From NCBI RefSeq assembly GCF_005144585.1, contig NZ_SSMQ01000028.1, positions 1 to 64,000 on the forward strand: a DNA stretch of 64,000 nucleotides, read 5' to 3'. Below are positions 33,752 to 44,066 of the stretch, piece by piece. The translations under genes were made by a program, and so were the position numbers. Origin of the DNA: Polyangium fumosum. Its GTDB lineage: Bacteria > Myxococcota_A > Polyangia > Polyangiales > Polyangiaceae. The notes beneath the pieces are model-generated. The model was not told where the DNA came from. It saw only the letters and a program-made list of their open reading frames with translations, and did not search any database. Each line of letters begins with the position of its first letter. The first letter of the stretch is position 1.

Positions 33752-34534
33752 ATGGCAGGACGCATCGCAGGCAAAGTGGCGCTCGTGACGGGCGCGGGGT
33801 CGGGCATCGGGCAGGCGACGGCGGAGCTCTTCGCGGAGGAGGGCGCGCGGGTGGTCGTCACCGATATCGACGTCGCGGCGGCGGAGGCGGCGGCCACGCG
33901 CATCGCGACGCGCGGCGGCCAGGCGCTCGCGCTGGAGCTCGACGCGACGGACGAGGCGGACTGGGAGTCGGTCATGGACCGCGTGCTCGCGGGCTGGGGC
34001 AGGATCGACATCCTGGTGAACAACGCGGGCGTCGCGTCGAGCGGCACGCTCGCCGACAGCACGCTCGCCGATTTCCGGCGCGTCGTCGCGGTGAACCTCG
34101 ACAGCGTTTTTCTCGGCACGCAGCGGGGGATCCGCGTGATGCGCAGCGGAGGCGGGGGCAGCATCGTCAATGTGGCGAGCGCCTCGGGCAAGAAGGCGAG
34201 CGCGGGCGCGGGCGCGTATTGCGCGAGCAAGGCCGCCGTGGTGATGCTGACGAAGGTGGCGGCGCTCGAAGGCGCGCCGCACCGGATCCGGGTGAACGCC
34301 GTGCTGCCCGCGGGCGTGGAGACGCCGATGTGGGAGAAGCAGCCGTTTTTCCAGGCGCTCGTGAAGGAGCTCGGCGACGTGCGGGACGCCTACGCGGCGC
34401 TCGCGAAGACCTCGCCGTTCGAGCGCTTCGCGACGCCGCGGGAGGTCGCGGCGGCCATTTTGATGTGCGCTTCGGACGAGAGCTCGTACGTGACGGGCGC
34501 CGAGATCGTGGTCGACGGCGGGTACACGGCCTGA
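33752..34534 (+). CDS. Short-chain dehydrogenase/reductase (SDR)
   Basis: 260 residues. [11 protein letters not shown] (nucleotide binding), NNAGVASSG, the Ser of NVASASG and YCASKAA (YxxxK) are all present, with a C-terminal [15 protein letters not shown] typical of classical SDRs. NAD(P)-dependent oxidoreduction of a hydroxy/keto substrate is expected. The ATG at 33752 (MAGRIAGK) directly precedes the first strand; an ATG at 33737 would add five residues. It is divergent from the acyl-CoA ligase with 144 bp between, so a linked fatty-acyl pathway is possible. Confidence 0.9.
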   Translation: MAGRIAGKVALVTGAGSGIGQATAELFAEEGARVVVTDIDVAAAEAAATRIATRGGQALALELDATDEADWESVMDRVLAGWGRIDILVNNAGVASSGTLADSTLADFRRVVAVNLDSVFLGTQRGIRVMRSGGGGSIVNVASASGKKASAGAGAYCASKAAVVMLTKVAALEGAPHRIRVNAVLPAGVETPMWEKQPFFQALVKELGDVRDAYAALAKTSPFERFATPREVAAAILMCASDESSYVTGAEIVVDGGYTA

Positions 34535-34550
34535 GCGCCCGGCGCCGGAT

Positions 34551-35996
34551 TCAAGGCGTGTTCAGGATGCGAAGCACACGCACCTTGAGCCCCTTTTCGT
34601 CTTCGAGCCGCACGCCCACGGCCACGTCGGCCCCGAATGCGCGGATGTCGAGCAGCCGCACGTCCGTCCACAGGTCGGAGAACAGATCGTAGGCCGCCGG
34701 CGCGTCGATCGGGAGCGTGAGCAAGGGATCCACGGCAAGGTTTCCGGGCTCGTACCGCGCGATCACGAGATCGTTCGTGGTCTTCACATCCTCGGCCACG
34801 CCGCTGCAGATGCACATGAATTCGCTGTCGAAGCATTGCTTCTGGTAGACGCGCATGTAATCGAGGTGGCTCACGATCCAGGCGAGCCAGACCTTGCCGT
34901 CCGCGGTCCGCGTGATCGCGAAGGCGCCGTTCTCGATGCCTGTCGTGGTCTCGTGGCAGGGAGCCGGGCATGTCCCGTTCTGCGAATCGTACTCGGTGGT
35001 GGCGGGACAAACGTACGGCGGGACGTTCGTGTCGGGGATCTCGATCTCGTCGGATGCCTGGCCCTCCGGCCACACCACGTGCAGGCCGACGTCGTGCTGG
35101 AGGACGGCGACGAACGGCTCGATGCCCGCGCCGAGCACGCTCGCCGGGGCCTGGGTCACGCGGTATTTCGTGATCACCGAGGGCACGGAGACGCCGGTCA
35201 GGACCTCCGGCGGATCGCCGTACGCGAGATCGTAAAAGGAGCCGTTGGGGATGAACCCGAGCGAGACCGGCGCGCCCGAGGCGTCGATCGTGAATCGACT
35301 CCCCTCGCCGACGGTCTTCACGGCCGACGACGAGAAGCTCCCGTCCACCGTGCGCTTGGCGACCGAAACGCCGCTCGGCGGCTCGCTCGCGTACCACACG
35401 TGCGCGACGCCCGCCGGATCAATCTCGAAATCGTGGACGGGCACGTACCGGTCGTCCCTGTCGGCGACCGCCTCTTTCACGAACCCGCTCCCCTCCGGGC
35501 GCACGAGCACGAGGCCGTTTGGATATCCGACCGGCGAGGTGCTGCCGTCGATCGTCGTCTCGTCGCCGACGGCGTATACCTCGCCGGTCGGCCCCTGCGC
35601 GAGCACCATCGCGGTCGCGTCGAGCCGCATCGGAAATGCGTCGAACCGGCTGCCGCCCGTGGGCGTGATCTCGAAGAGATAGGTCCCGTCGTGGCTCGAC
35701 GTGCCGAGGAACGTCCCCGTGGGCCCCGGCGCGACGCGCACCCCGGCCGCGCCGAATTCGCGTTCGGTGCAGCGCACCTCCACGTCGGCCGTGATGGGGC
35801 AGCTCCCGCCGGGGCATCCCACGTCGTGTGACGCCACCTCGAACGAGCACGTGATGGGATCACCGCCCGATCCGCCGCTGCCGCCGGCCCCTCCCCCACC
35901 CGCGCCCGGCAGCTCGTCGGACCCGCCGCAGCCCACCGCGACGTGCACGATCCCGACGAACATAGCCCCGACAAACGATCCGCGGAATGCCCTCAT
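34551..35996 (-). CDS. Large surface lipoprotein of unknown function
   Basis: 481 residues. The signal ends in the lipobox VAVGC, followed by a Gly/Ser-rich linker typical of this genome. The mature part is rich in Val/Thr/Gly/Asp with repeated short beta-like units (for example [15 protein letters not shown]), suggestive of a beta-propeller. I recognise no catalytic motif. A Cys-rich stretch [20 protein letters not shown] lies in the second half. The ATG at 35996 has GGAG upstream. It lies downstream of the Nudix gene on the same strand with 76 bp between. Confidence 0.6.
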   Translation of the reverse strand: MRAFRGSFVGAMFVGIVHVAVGCGGSDELPGAGGGGAGGSGGSGGDPITCSFEVASHDVGCPGGSCPITADVEVRCTEREFGAAGVRVAPGPTGTFLGTSSHDGTYLFEITPTGGSRFDAFPMRLDATAMVLAQGPTGEVYAVGDETTIDGSTSPVGYPNGLVLVRPEGSGFVKEAVADRDDRYVPVHDFEIDPAGVAHVWYASEPPSGVSVAKRTVDGSFSSSAVKTVGEGSRFTIDASGAPVSLGFIPNGSFYDLAYGDPPEVLTGVSVPSVITKYRVTQAPASVLGAGIEPFVAVLQHDVGLHVVWPEGQASDEIEIPDTNVPPYVCPATTEYDSQNGTCPAPCHETTTGIENGAFAITRTADGKVWLAWIVSHLDYMRVYQKQCFDSEFMCICSGVAEDVKTTNDLVIARYEPGNLAVDPLLTLPIDAPAAYDLFSDLWTDVRLLDIRAFGADVAVGVRLEDEKGLKVRVLRILNTP

Positions 35997-36072
35997 GACG
36001 TCTCCACCTCGCGCAAAAAGGAAGGCGAAGACACCATCAGAATGGCAGCCGCCTGTCAAGCCCTGTCGGGGC

Positions 36073-36675
36073 TCAACGCTGGTGGAGGACCTCGAACAGC
36101 ATTTCGAGCATGCGGTACGTCAATCCCCACACGATTCGTTGCTCGACGGCGAACGCCGGCATATCGAGCACGTTTCCCTCGTGGTTGTATGCATATTTCG
36201 ATGCGCTCTGGCCACGCGCCATCGGGCCGATCGGCGCCCATACCACCTCGGCCACCTCGGCGCTCAATGTGAACGGCGGCGGATCGGGGTCGTCGAGCGC
36301 GAAGACGAACGGCGTGATGTTCATTCCGACGCGCCGCGCCCGGGCCACGGCGGGCAGGTCCGCGAGCCGCGCCAGAAAGCGGCCGTGCTGGGCGAGATCG
36401 AGCCCGATTTCTTCCTCCGTCTCGCGCAAGGCCGTGTAATAGAGGCTCGGATCCGCGGGCTCCCGCCGCCCGCCCGGGAACGCCATCTGCCCGGACCACG
36501 GATCTCCCTGGCGCTCGGAGCGCCGGATCAAAAGGACCTCGGCCTCGTTCCCCTCCCGTGGCGTGCGCAGGATCGCAGCGACGGCCGCTTGTCGCTCCGT
36601 CGTGGCGGCCTCGGACACGAGATCGAGAATGGCGAGCCGGGCGGCGATGGCGGCGAGATCATACGAGGTGGACAC
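36073..36675 (-). CDS. Nudix hydrolase (CoA diphosphatase-like, NudL type)
   Basis: 200 residues. The Nudix box is complete (GGRREPAD, then LRETEEEIGL). Before it, QMAFPGGRRE fits the NudL/CoA pyrophosphatase branch (LLIRRSERQGDPWSGQMAFPG), which cleaves CoA into 3',5'-ADP and phosphopantetheine. The length matches that branch. The ATG at 36675 is the first in frame with a family-like N-terminus. Confidence 0.9.
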   Translation of the reverse strand: MSTSYDLAAIAARLAILDLVSEAATTERQAAVAAILRTPREGNEAEVLLIRRSERQGDPWSGQMAFPGGRREPADPSLYYTALRETEEEIGLDLAQHGRFLARLADLPAVARARRVGMNITPFVFALDDPDPPPFTLSAEVAEVVWAPIGPMARGQSASKYAYNHEGNVLDMPAFAVEQRIVWGLTYRMLEMLFEVLHQR

Positions 36676-36763
36676 GGCGTTTCCCCCACAGGGCTAGCGG
36701 CGTGCGCGCGAGACGTCAAGGGAAGGGGCTTGACGTGTTGTGTCCCCATCGTGGTATCCGGTC

Positions 36764-38245
36764 ATGATGGGACACAAGCAGCTTTTTTCTCTCCTCGTCC
36801 TGGTGGCATTGCCCACGGCCCTCGTCGCTGCCTGCGGATCAGGCGGAGCGGGAGGCGCGGGCGCGGGATCGGCTTCGGGCACGGGCGGAGCGGGTGGACA
36901 GGCCGGCGCGGGCGGCGTGGGCGGGCAGGCCGGCGCGGGCGTGGGCGGCGAATTCGTGGGCTCCGGCGGATCCGGCGGCGCGGGCGGGATGGGCGGCGCG
37001 CCGTCGTCGTCCTCCTCGGGCACGGGCGGAAACCCGCTCGACGCGGGGCTCGAGGATTTCTGCATGGGCAATGGCGCGATCCCGATCCCGGGGTCCGGGG
37101 AATGCACGGGCGACATCGGCAAAAAGACGTTCCTCTTCGCCGCCTGCTCCTGCACGGGCTTCGACGCGAACAACACCATCCAGACCGACTCGTTCTCCTC
37201 GATCGACCCGAACAAACCGCTCGCGGGCGGCTCGATCGGCGTCAATGGCAACTACAGCGCGCAGGCCGCGGCGAGCATCAAGGGCGCGCTGCTCGTGAAG
37301 GGCTCGATGAACACGACGAACCAGCACGACGTCGTGCAGGACATGCAATGCGGCGGCAATGCCACGATCTCGCACGTGGCCTCCGCCCAGAGCAACGCGA
37401 CGATCGGCGGCGTCGTGAACAGCAGCAACAAGGAGCTCACGATCCAGGGCAAGCTCTTCACCCCGATCGCCGACAACACGGCGAAGGTGAATGCGCTCGG
37501 CGGCTCCGTCGTCGGCCCGGTCGACATCGAGACGCCCTGCAACTGCGACGATCCCGTCGACGTCGCCGGCATCGTCCAGGCGTTCGGCGGGACGAACGAC
37601 AACGACGAAAATGACGTCGCCCCGGACGTGCTCGTGTCGACCCCCAGCATGCCCACCGAGATCACCCTGCCCTGCGGCCGCTATTTCCTCACGGGCATCA
37701 AGTCCAACAGCACCGTCACCGTGCACCTCACGGGCCGCACGGTGCTCGCGATCGACGGCGACATCGCGGTCGCCGGCAAGCTCACGATCGACCTCACCGA
37801 CACGGCCGAGCTCGATCTCTTCGTGAAAGGCAACGTGGCCCTGACGAACCAGGCGGCGATCGGCGCGATCACGCGCCCCGCGGCCACACGTGTCTACATC
37901 GGCGGCACGCAGGTCGCGCTCGCCGGCGCATTCGTGCTCGGGGCGAACCTCTACATGCCGAACGCGGCGCTCCAGGCGAGCAACGCACTCGAGATCTTCG
38001 GCGCCGTCTTCGCGAAGAGCATCGCCACGGCCCACCAGTTCAAGGTCCATTACGACGAGGCGATCATCACGATCGACGGCTGCCAGCCGCCGGGCAGCGC
38101 GTGCACCGATTGCCACGATTGCGTGAACCCGACCCCCGCCTGCGGCCCCGGCGGCCAATGCGGCCCGTGCAGCACGGACAAGGATTGTTGCCCGCCGCTC
38201 GTCTGCACCCCGAACGGGACGTGCGTGCTGCCTCCGCCCAAATAA
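36764..38245 (+). CDS. Cys-rich surface lipoprotein with beta-helix-like core
   Basis: 493 residues. The signal ends in a lipobox (VAACG), followed by a Gly/Ala-rich linker about 70 residues long. A long central stretch has short Thr/Ala/Asn/Val repeats (for example NATISHVASAQSNATIGG), typical of a beta-helix adhesin. The C-terminus has a disulfide-rich motif (CTDCHDCVN, CGPCSTDKDCCPP). MMGHKQL start; the ATG at 36764 is taken. The function is probably adhesion or surface display, inferred. Confidence 0.7.
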   Translation: MMGHKQLFSLLVLVALPTALVAACGSGGAGGAGAGSASGTGGAGGQAGAGGVGGQAGAGVGGEFVGSGGSGGAGGMGGAPSSSSSGTGGNPLDAGLEDFCMGNGAIPIPGSGECTGDIGKKTFLFAACSCTGFDANNTIQTDSFSSIDPNKPLAGGSIGVNGNYSAQAAASIKGALLVKGSMNTTNQHDVVQDMQCGGNATISHVASAQSNATIGGVVNSSNKELTIQGKLFTPIADNTAKVNALGGSVVGPVDIETPCNCDDPVDVAGIVQAFGGTNDNDENDVAPDVLVSTPSMPTEITLPCGRYFLTGIKSNSTVTVHLTGRTVLAIDGDIAVAGKLTIDLTDTAELDLFVKGNVALTNQAAIGAITRPAATRVYIGGTQVALAGAFVLGANLYMPNAALQASNALEIFGAVFAKSIATAHQFKVHYDEAIITIDGCQPPGSACTDCHDCVNPTPACGPGGQCGPCSTDKDCCPPLVCTPNGTCVLPPPK

Positions 38246-38255
38246 AACGTGTTTC

Positions 38256-39500
38256 TCATCCCCGCGGCGCCTCGCCGAGAATGGCGAGGTTTCGCGGCGT
38301 CGCCTCCGCCGCGAACACCTCCGCGACCCGCGCCGTATACCCACGCTCTTCGAGCGCCACCGCGCGGTCCAGCACGACCGTGATCTCCAGCGGCCGCGCG
38401 AGCATCGCGCGCGGCAACGTCCAGCGTCGAATCCGGTCGAACTCGATCGCCCCTTCCGCCTCGTGCTCCCGGATCTCCGCCGTGGTCGCAGGCGCGAGCC
38501 CGCGGAGCGCGAGCGCTCGCGCCGCGAGCTCGCCGAGCCCTTCGCGCGCCCGCCGCCGGTTGATGCCGCGCATCTCCTCGCCCGGCGCGATCGCGACGCC
38601 CCGCGCCCGCAAGAGCCGCGCGAGCGCGTGCCGGTGTTTCCGCGCCGCAAGCATCTCCGCAAGGCTCGCCTCCACGCCCACGAGCCGCGACGTCAGGTTC
38701 GAAAGCCCGAGCGCCTCGCGCGGCAGCACGAGCCCCGCCGCCTGCGCCGCGGCCGAGAGCGGCTCGCGCGAAGGTCCGTCGATCTTCTGCAGGCAACACG
38801 AAACGAGCGCCACGTCGCACGGCGCCCTCGATGCTTCGAGCACCAACCGATCGCCGAGCGAGCCACACGCGTGCAGCCCCACCGCGAGATCGTCGGGCGA
38901 GAACACGATCGAATCCCGAAGCGCGTCGAGCACGACGAACCGCGCGCGCGTGCCCCGCCCGAGGATCGAAGCCGCCTCCACGCGCTGCGGCTCGCGCTCG
39001 ATGCCCACCGCGTCGCGATCGAACATCTCGGCCGCGAGGCGCGTGAAGTGCCCTCGCCCCGCGCCCACGTCCACGATCCTCCGCGCCCTCCGCGCCATGG
39101 GCTCGACCGCGTCGAGCAACGCTTCGAGCTGCCGCGTCTTGCGCTCCGAGATCGATCGGGGCCGATCGAGCCGCGTCCCCGGCGTCGCCGCGAGCCGCTC
39201 GGGCAGCGCCGACACCTCGCGCGCCGCGCGCCCGAGCTCCACGAGTGACGGCGGCGCGCCCGCGAGCATCGGCAAACGCGCCGCGAGCCCCTCGGCCTCG
39301 CAACGAGCGAGCTCGTCGTCGGCAAGCGCGCGCAGGAAGGCCGCATAGCCGCGCGCCTCGCAAAAGTCGGGTGACTCCTTGGAATCCGGCCGCTCGCGCA
39401 GGATGTCGAGCGCCGGCACGACGAGCGCGAGCGCTCGCGCGAGGCTCTCCGAGACGAACCGGGACGCCGCTTCCATGCCCGGCGAAGCGAACGACCCCAC
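38256..39500 (-). CDS. Class I SAM methyltransferase (METTL25/RRNAD-like)
   Basis: 414 residues. RIVDVGAGRGHFTRLAAE is the SAM-binding motif, with VGIEREPQRVEAA as the acidic-loop strand. LHACGSLGDR and VSCCLQKI follow, as in the METTL25/RRNAD methyltransferase group (catalytic region HACG, CC). The substrate is unknown. The start is GTG at 39500 with AGGAGG three bases upstream; an ATG at 39476 is the alternative. It converges on the upstream surface-lipoprotein gene, leaving a 10-bp gap. Confidence 0.75.
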   Translation of the reverse strand: MGSFASPGMEAASRFVSESLARALALVVPALDILRERPDSKESPDFCEARGYAAFLRALADDELARCEAEGLAARLPMLAGAPPSLVELGRAAREVSALPERLAATPGTRLDRPRSISERKTRQLEALLDAVEPMARRARRIVDVGAGRGHFTRLAAEMFDRDAVGIEREPQRVEAASILGRGTRARFVVLDALRDSIVFSPDDLAVGLHACGSLGDRLVLEASRAPCDVALVSCCLQKIDGPSREPLSAAAQAAGLVLPREALGLSNLTSRLVGVEASLAEMLAARKHRHALARLLRARGVAIAPGEEMRGINRRRAREGLGELAARALALRGLAPATTAEIREHEAEGAIEFDRIRRWTLPRAMLARPLEITVVLDRAVALEERGYTARVAEVFAAEATPRNLAILGEAPRG

Positions 39501-39583
39501 ATGCCTCCTGTCAAGCTGTACGTTTCGTGCCTTCGGGCTTCTACTCGCGCCCCTGCGTGGTGTAGGCTGCCGCCGAGCGCCGC

Positions 39584-41233
39584 ATGGCCACCTGTCCTAC
39601 TTGCCTTGCCACCTACTCGGGCGACGTCGCCACCTGCCCCAGCGACGGCACGTCTCTCGTCCCGGACGACGCGATCCCGGCCGCAGCGCTCCAGCTCGAG
39701 CCCGGCCGGATCGTCGGGGAATACCGCATCGAGCGCAAAATCGGCGAGGGCGGGTTCGGCGCGGTGTACGCCGCGGTCCACCCGGTCATCGGCAAATTCG
39801 CGGCGATCAAGGTCCTGAACCCGCAATACTCGCACAACCCGGTGATGGTCTCGCGGTTCGTCGCCGAGGCCCGCGCGGTCAACCAGATCCGCCACCGCGG
39901 CATCATCGACATCTTCTCGTTCGGCAAGCTCGACGACGGACGGCAGTATTACATCATGGAACTGCTCGAGGGCATGACCCTCGAAGCATACCTGCGCGAA
40001 CGCGGCCGGCTCCGCCCCTCCGAGGCATTGCCCATCCTGCGGCAGATCGCGCGCGCCCTCGACGCGGCGCACGCCGCCGGCATCGCGCACCGCGATCTCA
40101 AGCCGGAGAACGTCTATCTGGTCTTCGACGAGGACCGCTCCGTCTTCCCGAAGCTCCTCGATTTTGGCATCGCGAAGCTCCTTGGCGACTCGCAGAGCCA
40201 CAAGACGCGCACCGGCACGCCCATGGGCACGCCGCTCTACATGTCGCCCGAGCAATGCCGCGGCAAGCAGGTCGATCACCGGACGGACATCTATTCGTTC
40301 GGCGTGATGACCCACGCCGTGCTCACGGGCCAGCCGCCGTTCCTGGGCGACGACGTGATGGACGTGCTCATGCAGCAGGTCCAGTCTCCGCCCCCCGCCC
40401 TGTCGTCGGTTTGTCCGGACCTCGGCACGACCCTCGACGCGCCCGTGCTCCGGATGCTCGCGAAGGATCCGGCCGAACGCCCGGCCTCGGTGACGGCCGC
40501 GATCGACGCGGTCGTCGATGCGGCCCGCGCGGCGGGAATCGAGGTGCCCGCCGTCGCCACGCGCTCGAGCGAAAAACTCCCGCGCCTCGACGTGCCGGCG
40601 GGCCTCACGCCCGCCGAGCAAGCCGTCTTCGGGCAGGCGACCACCATGATGCAGCCGGACGCCGCGCCGGCGACCACGGGCTCGACCTCGCCCTCGGGGG
40701 AGCAGCCGAAGGCCACGCTCAGGTCTACGCCGGACGCCGCGCCGAGCCGCCGCTCCAACGTTCTCTTCGTGGCCCTCGGCGCGGGCCTCTTCGTCGCGGG
40801 AATCGGCGTGGCGACGCTTTATGCTTCCCGGGGCGGGCCCGACGCCGTGGCTGCGCACCCGCCGCCTCCGCCTCCCCCGCCGCCCACGCTCCCCGCGCTC
40901 CCCCCGGAGAAGCCGAGCGCGCCGGAGCCCACGGTCGTGCCGGATGTGCCGCTCGAAATCGAGCTTCGCGTCCAGGCGACCCCGGAGAACGTCGAAATCC
41001 ACCTCGGCGAGCGCAAGCTCGGCGTCGCGCCCGGCCCCATCAAGATCCCGCGCGGCGATGCGCCGGTCGAGCTCACCTTCTCGGCGAAGGGCCATCAATC
41101 GAAATCGGTCACCGTCGAGCCCAACCACAACCTCCTGATCCCGATCACGCTGGAGAAGGAGAAGGCGACCTCCCAGCCGCGGACGAGCGGGACGGCGAAG
41201 ACGGTGAAGAATCGTGGGGACCTCGAGTACTAG
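39584..41233 (+). CDS. Membrane Ser/Thr kinase with zinc-ribbon-like N-terminus and PEGA domain
   Basis: 549 residues. The N-terminus MATCPTCLAT then VATCPSDG looks like a zinc ribbon (CxxC pair plus another Cys). The kinase domain has GEGGFGAVY, Lys76, HRD 169-171 and DFG 193-195. A single transmembrane helix (about 389-411) and a Pro-rich stretch precede a C-terminal PEGA-like domain (ELRVQATPENVEIHLGERK). The gene starts a three-gene operon: it overlaps the next start by 20 bp, and that gene overlaps the third by 4 bp. The signal sensed is presumably extracytoplasmic, inferred. Confidence 0.92.
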   Translation: MATCPTCLATYSGDVATCPSDGTSLVPDDAIPAAALQLEPGRIVGEYRIERKIGEGGFGAVYAAVHPVIGKFAAIKVLNPQYSHNPVMVSRFVAEARAVNQIRHRGIIDIFSFGKLDDGRQYYIMELLEGMTLEAYLRERGRLRPSEALPILRQIARALDAAHAAGIAHRDLKPENVYLVFDEDRSVFPKLLDFGIAKLLGDSQSHKTRTGTPMGTPLYMSPEQCRGKQVDHRTDIYSFGVMTHAVLTGQPPFLGDDVMDVLMQQVQSPPPALSSVCPDLGTTLDAPVLRMLAKDPAERPASVTAAIDAVVDAARAAGIEVPAVATRSSEKLPRLDVPAGLTPAEQAVFGQATTMMQPDAAPATTGSTSPSGEQPKATLRSTPDAAPSRRSNVLFVALGAGLFVAGIGVATLYASRGGPDAVAAHPPPPPPPPPTLPALPPEKPSAPEPTVVPDVPLEIELRVQATPENVEIHLGERKLGVAPGPIKIPRGDAPVELTFSAKGHQSKSVTVEPNHNLLIPITLEKEKATSQPRTSGTAKTVKNRGDLEY

Positions 41234-44066
41234 CTTCCGGCGTCGCGCGGCGCTGATCGGCCTCGCTGCATTCCTTGGGGCTGTGGCGGTCGCGAGCTGC
41301 GAGCCCCTCGACAACGTCGACAAGAACGTCTGTGGCAACCGCGTCTTCGAACCCGACACGGGCGAAGATTGTGATGGCAACCCGGAAACCGATCCCGTCG
41401 ACACGGTCGACGCGGGGGACGCGGGGGACGCGGGGGACACGAGCGCGAAGCGCAAGACCCGCTGCGGCTCGGCCTGCCGCTACGTCTGCAACCTCGCCGA
41501 CGATCCGACCGTGGCGTGCCCGGCCGAGTTCGGCTGCGGGATTGACGGCACATGCCGCAAGCCCGGCGGGCTCTCCGCCTCTCCGCTCTCGATCGCGGGC
41601 GGCGGCGTGCGACGCTTGCTCTCCGGCGATTTCGACGGTGACGGCCGGCAGGACGCCGTGGCGATCGACGACAGCTCGCTCGACATCCTGTTTTTTGAGA
41701 CGAACGGCCTCATCGACCAATCGCTCAACGTGCCAAACGATCGACGTTTGCCTGGAATCGGCGATATCGACGGGGACGGCACCTCCGATCTCATCCTGAA
41801 CCTCGGCAACGCGCTCGGCGTCCTGACGGGGCAGGACAACCGCACGCTCCTGCCGAGGAGTTATCCTTCGGGGGACGTGGACCTCGGCACGGTGCGGCTC
41901 TTGCCCCTCGGCCGGCTCGATGAAGACAATATGCTGCTCGCGTTCGTCACGAATGCGGGACAAACCACCCTCGAAGCGCGGGTCATCGGGGAAAGCGACG
42001 AAGCAGATTCCACGCCTCCCCCCAAGCAGGTCGGCCCCTCGTTCTCGGGGACGCTCGCCGGCGTCGCCTTCGCCCCGGCGAAGACCCCCACCGCGTGCCC
42101 CCTCATCGCCTTCGCGCTCGCGGCCCCGACACCTGCGATGTACGTTCTCACGTGCCAGGCTCCGAAAAAGCTCGCCGAGGAACCGACGTTCATCCCCATT
42201 TCGCTCCCCGCAGGCGCCTCCCTGTGGACCGGCGTCTTTTTCGCGGACGCCGACGGCGACGGCGACGACGATCTGCTCGTCGGACTCGTGGATTCGACGA
42301 AGACCGAGGGCCTGCATCTCTACCGGAACGAGGGCAATGGTACCTTCCTCGCGCCCATGCCCGCGCCGACCTACCTCGAGCCGCTCAGCGTCTTCGATCC
42401 CGAGAGTTGCCTCGGGCGTACCCTCGGCGGCCCGCCCCTCGCTGTGGGTGACTTTGATGTCAATGGGGCGCTCGACGTGATCGATGCTCGTGGGGTCCTC
42501 TACAACCCGTTCCAGCCCAGTCCCGATGACACGTACACGCGGGATTGCATGAAGATCCCGGCAGGCGTGAAATGGGGGCGCGCCGTGTTCGGAGACTTCA
42601 ATGGCGACAAGCTCCCGGATCTCCTCGCGGCGCGCGAAAAGCAGACGCTCCTCGACGTGTGGAGTCGCGTCGAAGGGGGCGAACTCAAGACGTTCACGAT
42701 TCCGGTGGAGGAGATCGTCGGCGAGTTCGCCGTTGGTGATTTCGACGGCGACTCCGTGGACGACGCCGTCCTACGGCTCGTGCCGCCCGCCGCGCCGAAT
42801 GGCCAGATGTCCTCGGGCCCGAGCGAGCTCCTCATGCTCTTCGGCCGCCCGCTGGCCGTGCCCGAGGCCCCCCTCTCCCTCGGCGTCTTCGAGGGCCTCG
42901 AGCACATCGCCGCGGGCCGCGTGAAAGGGAAAAACGCCGTCGGTGCCCCCGATCTGCTCGACGATCTCGTGGTCCTCTCCGTGCGCACGTCGGACATGGC
43001 GGGCATGCCGGGCATGCCGGGCATGACCTCGCCCACCAAGCATTTCACGATCGTCGAAGGAAACGTCGGTCGAAGGCTTCTCGCGCCGCTCACCATCAAG
43101 CCCCCTCCGGGGCAGGGAATGGAACTATCGAACTCCGCCGATGGACCGACCCAGATCGTCGTGTCGCGCTTCGGCGTCGAGGAATGCAAGGCGCCTTCGC
43201 CGCCGGACGAGACCGAGGAGGAGGAGACGGTGACCCCGTCGACGATCGTGGCGCGGACGGCCAGCAAGATCTGGCTCGCGGGTTGTTCCTCGGATGGTTC
43301 GTCCCTGCCGGTCCTCGAAGGCTTGGATGCGATGAACGGCAGCATGCTGATCGCGCCCGTGAATTACGACCAGCGGTACGACGCGGTGCATGACGCGCTG
43401 GCGATCTTCATGGATGCCCCGGGGGAAAGCCAGGGCCTCTGGGTCAACGATTACCGGGCCGGTCAATTCGATCCGCTCCCGAACCCCATCCCCGCCGTGG
43501 CTCACAATCTCGTCTTGCCGGACCCCGATCCGTTCAACGTGCCGTCGCTCGTCGTCGACGTCGACGGCAATGGCCAGCGCGACGTCGTCGTCCTCGTGCA
43601 AAAGCGCGTGCCCCAGGAGAACGGGAATCCGATCACGGTCCGGTCCGCCGTCGCGATCTTCTGGAACGACGGCTCGGGCAAGGATCCCGTCAACGCGAAA
43701 AACATGACCCTCGCCGCCGATCTGTCGGACGATTATTTCGGCCCCGACATGGCGACGAGCAACGCAGACACCGAGGAGCTGCGGGGGATCATCGACATCG
43801 CATTGCTGAACACCAATGCGACAGCGGACAAGGAGCTCGCGGTGCTCACGCGGGGCGGGCTCTACGTGTTCTCGTTCGACGCGAAGACCCGCAAGTTCAT
43901 CGTCCCCGAGCGATTGCCCGGACAACAGCCGCCGGCGCCGTTCTCCCGGCTCTTCGGCGGCCAAGCGCTGCTCGCGATCGACGCGAACAGCGACGGCGTC
44001 GACGATCTGCTGGTCGCCGAGGGCCAGAAGCTGCTCCTCTTCCTCGGCAAGGAGATCGCCCGATGA
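41214..44066 (+). CDS. FG-GAP/VCBS-repeat lipoprotein
   Basis: 950 residues. The lipobox is VASC after a hydrophobic leader (RRAALIGLAAFLGAVAVA). A Cys-rich N-terminal section (CGNRVFEPDTGEDCDG, CGSACRYVCN) precedes repeated DGDG-type calcium-binding units (for example GDFDGDGRQD, DADGDGDDDL, GDFNGDKLPD), typical of integrin-like FG-GAP/VCBS beta-propellers. A tandem GDA repeat (DAGDAGDAGD) and a MPGMPGM stretch come from short in-frame DNA repeats. It starts at a GTG (41214) inside the kinase gene and ends by ATGA overlap with the third gene. A surface ligand or sensor partner of the kinase is plausible. Confidence 0.82.
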   Translation: MGTSSTSFRRRAALIGLAAFLGAVAVASCEPLDNVDKNVCGNRVFEPDTGEDCDGNPETDPVDTVDAGDAGDAGDTSAKRKTRCGSACRYVCNLADDPTVACPAEFGCGIDGTCRKPGGLSASPLSIAGGGVRRLLSGDFDGDGRQDAVAIDDSSLDILFFETNGLIDQSLNVPNDRRLPGIGDIDGDGTSDLILNLGNALGVLTGQDNRTLLPRSYPSGDVDLGTVRLLPLGRLDEDNMLLAFVTNAGQTTLEARVIGESDEADSTPPPKQVGPSFSGTLAGVAFAPAKTPTACPLIAFALAAPTPAMYVLTCQAPKKLAEEPTFIPISLPAGASLWTGVFFADADGDGDDDLLVGLVDSTKTEGLHLYRNEGNGTFLAPMPAPTYLEPLSVFDPESCLGRTLGGPPLAVGDFDVNGALDVIDARGVLYNPFQPSPDDTYTRDCMKIPAGVKWGRAVFGDFNGDKLPDLLAAREKQTLLDVWSRVEGGELKTFTIPVEEIVGEFAVGDFDGDSVDDAVLRLVPPAAPNGQMSSGPSELLMLFGRPLAVPEAPLSLGVFEGLEHIAAGRVKGKNAVGAPDLLDDLVVLSVRTSDMAGMPGMPGMTSPTKHFTIVEGNVGRRLLAPLTIKPPPGQGMELSNSADGPTQIVVSRFGVEECKAPSPPDETEEEETVTPSTIVARTASKIWLAGCSSDGSSLPVLEGLDAMNGSMLIAPVNYDQRYDAVHDALAIFMDAPGESQGLWVNDYRAGQFDPLPNPIPAVAHNLVLPDPDPFNVPSLVVDVDGNGQRDVVVLVQKRVPQENGNPITVRSAVAIFWNDGSGKDPVNAKNMTLAADLSDDYFGPDMATSNADTEELRGIIDIALLNTNATADKELAVLTRGGLYVFSFDAKTRKFIVPERLPGQQPPAPFSRLFGGQALLAIDANSDGVDDLLVAEGQKLLLFLGKEIAR

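Noticed and set aside
38693-41455. 920-residue open frame on the minus strand
   Set aside because: It spans the divergent methyltransferase/kinase region in a frame different from both; no domain is recognisable.
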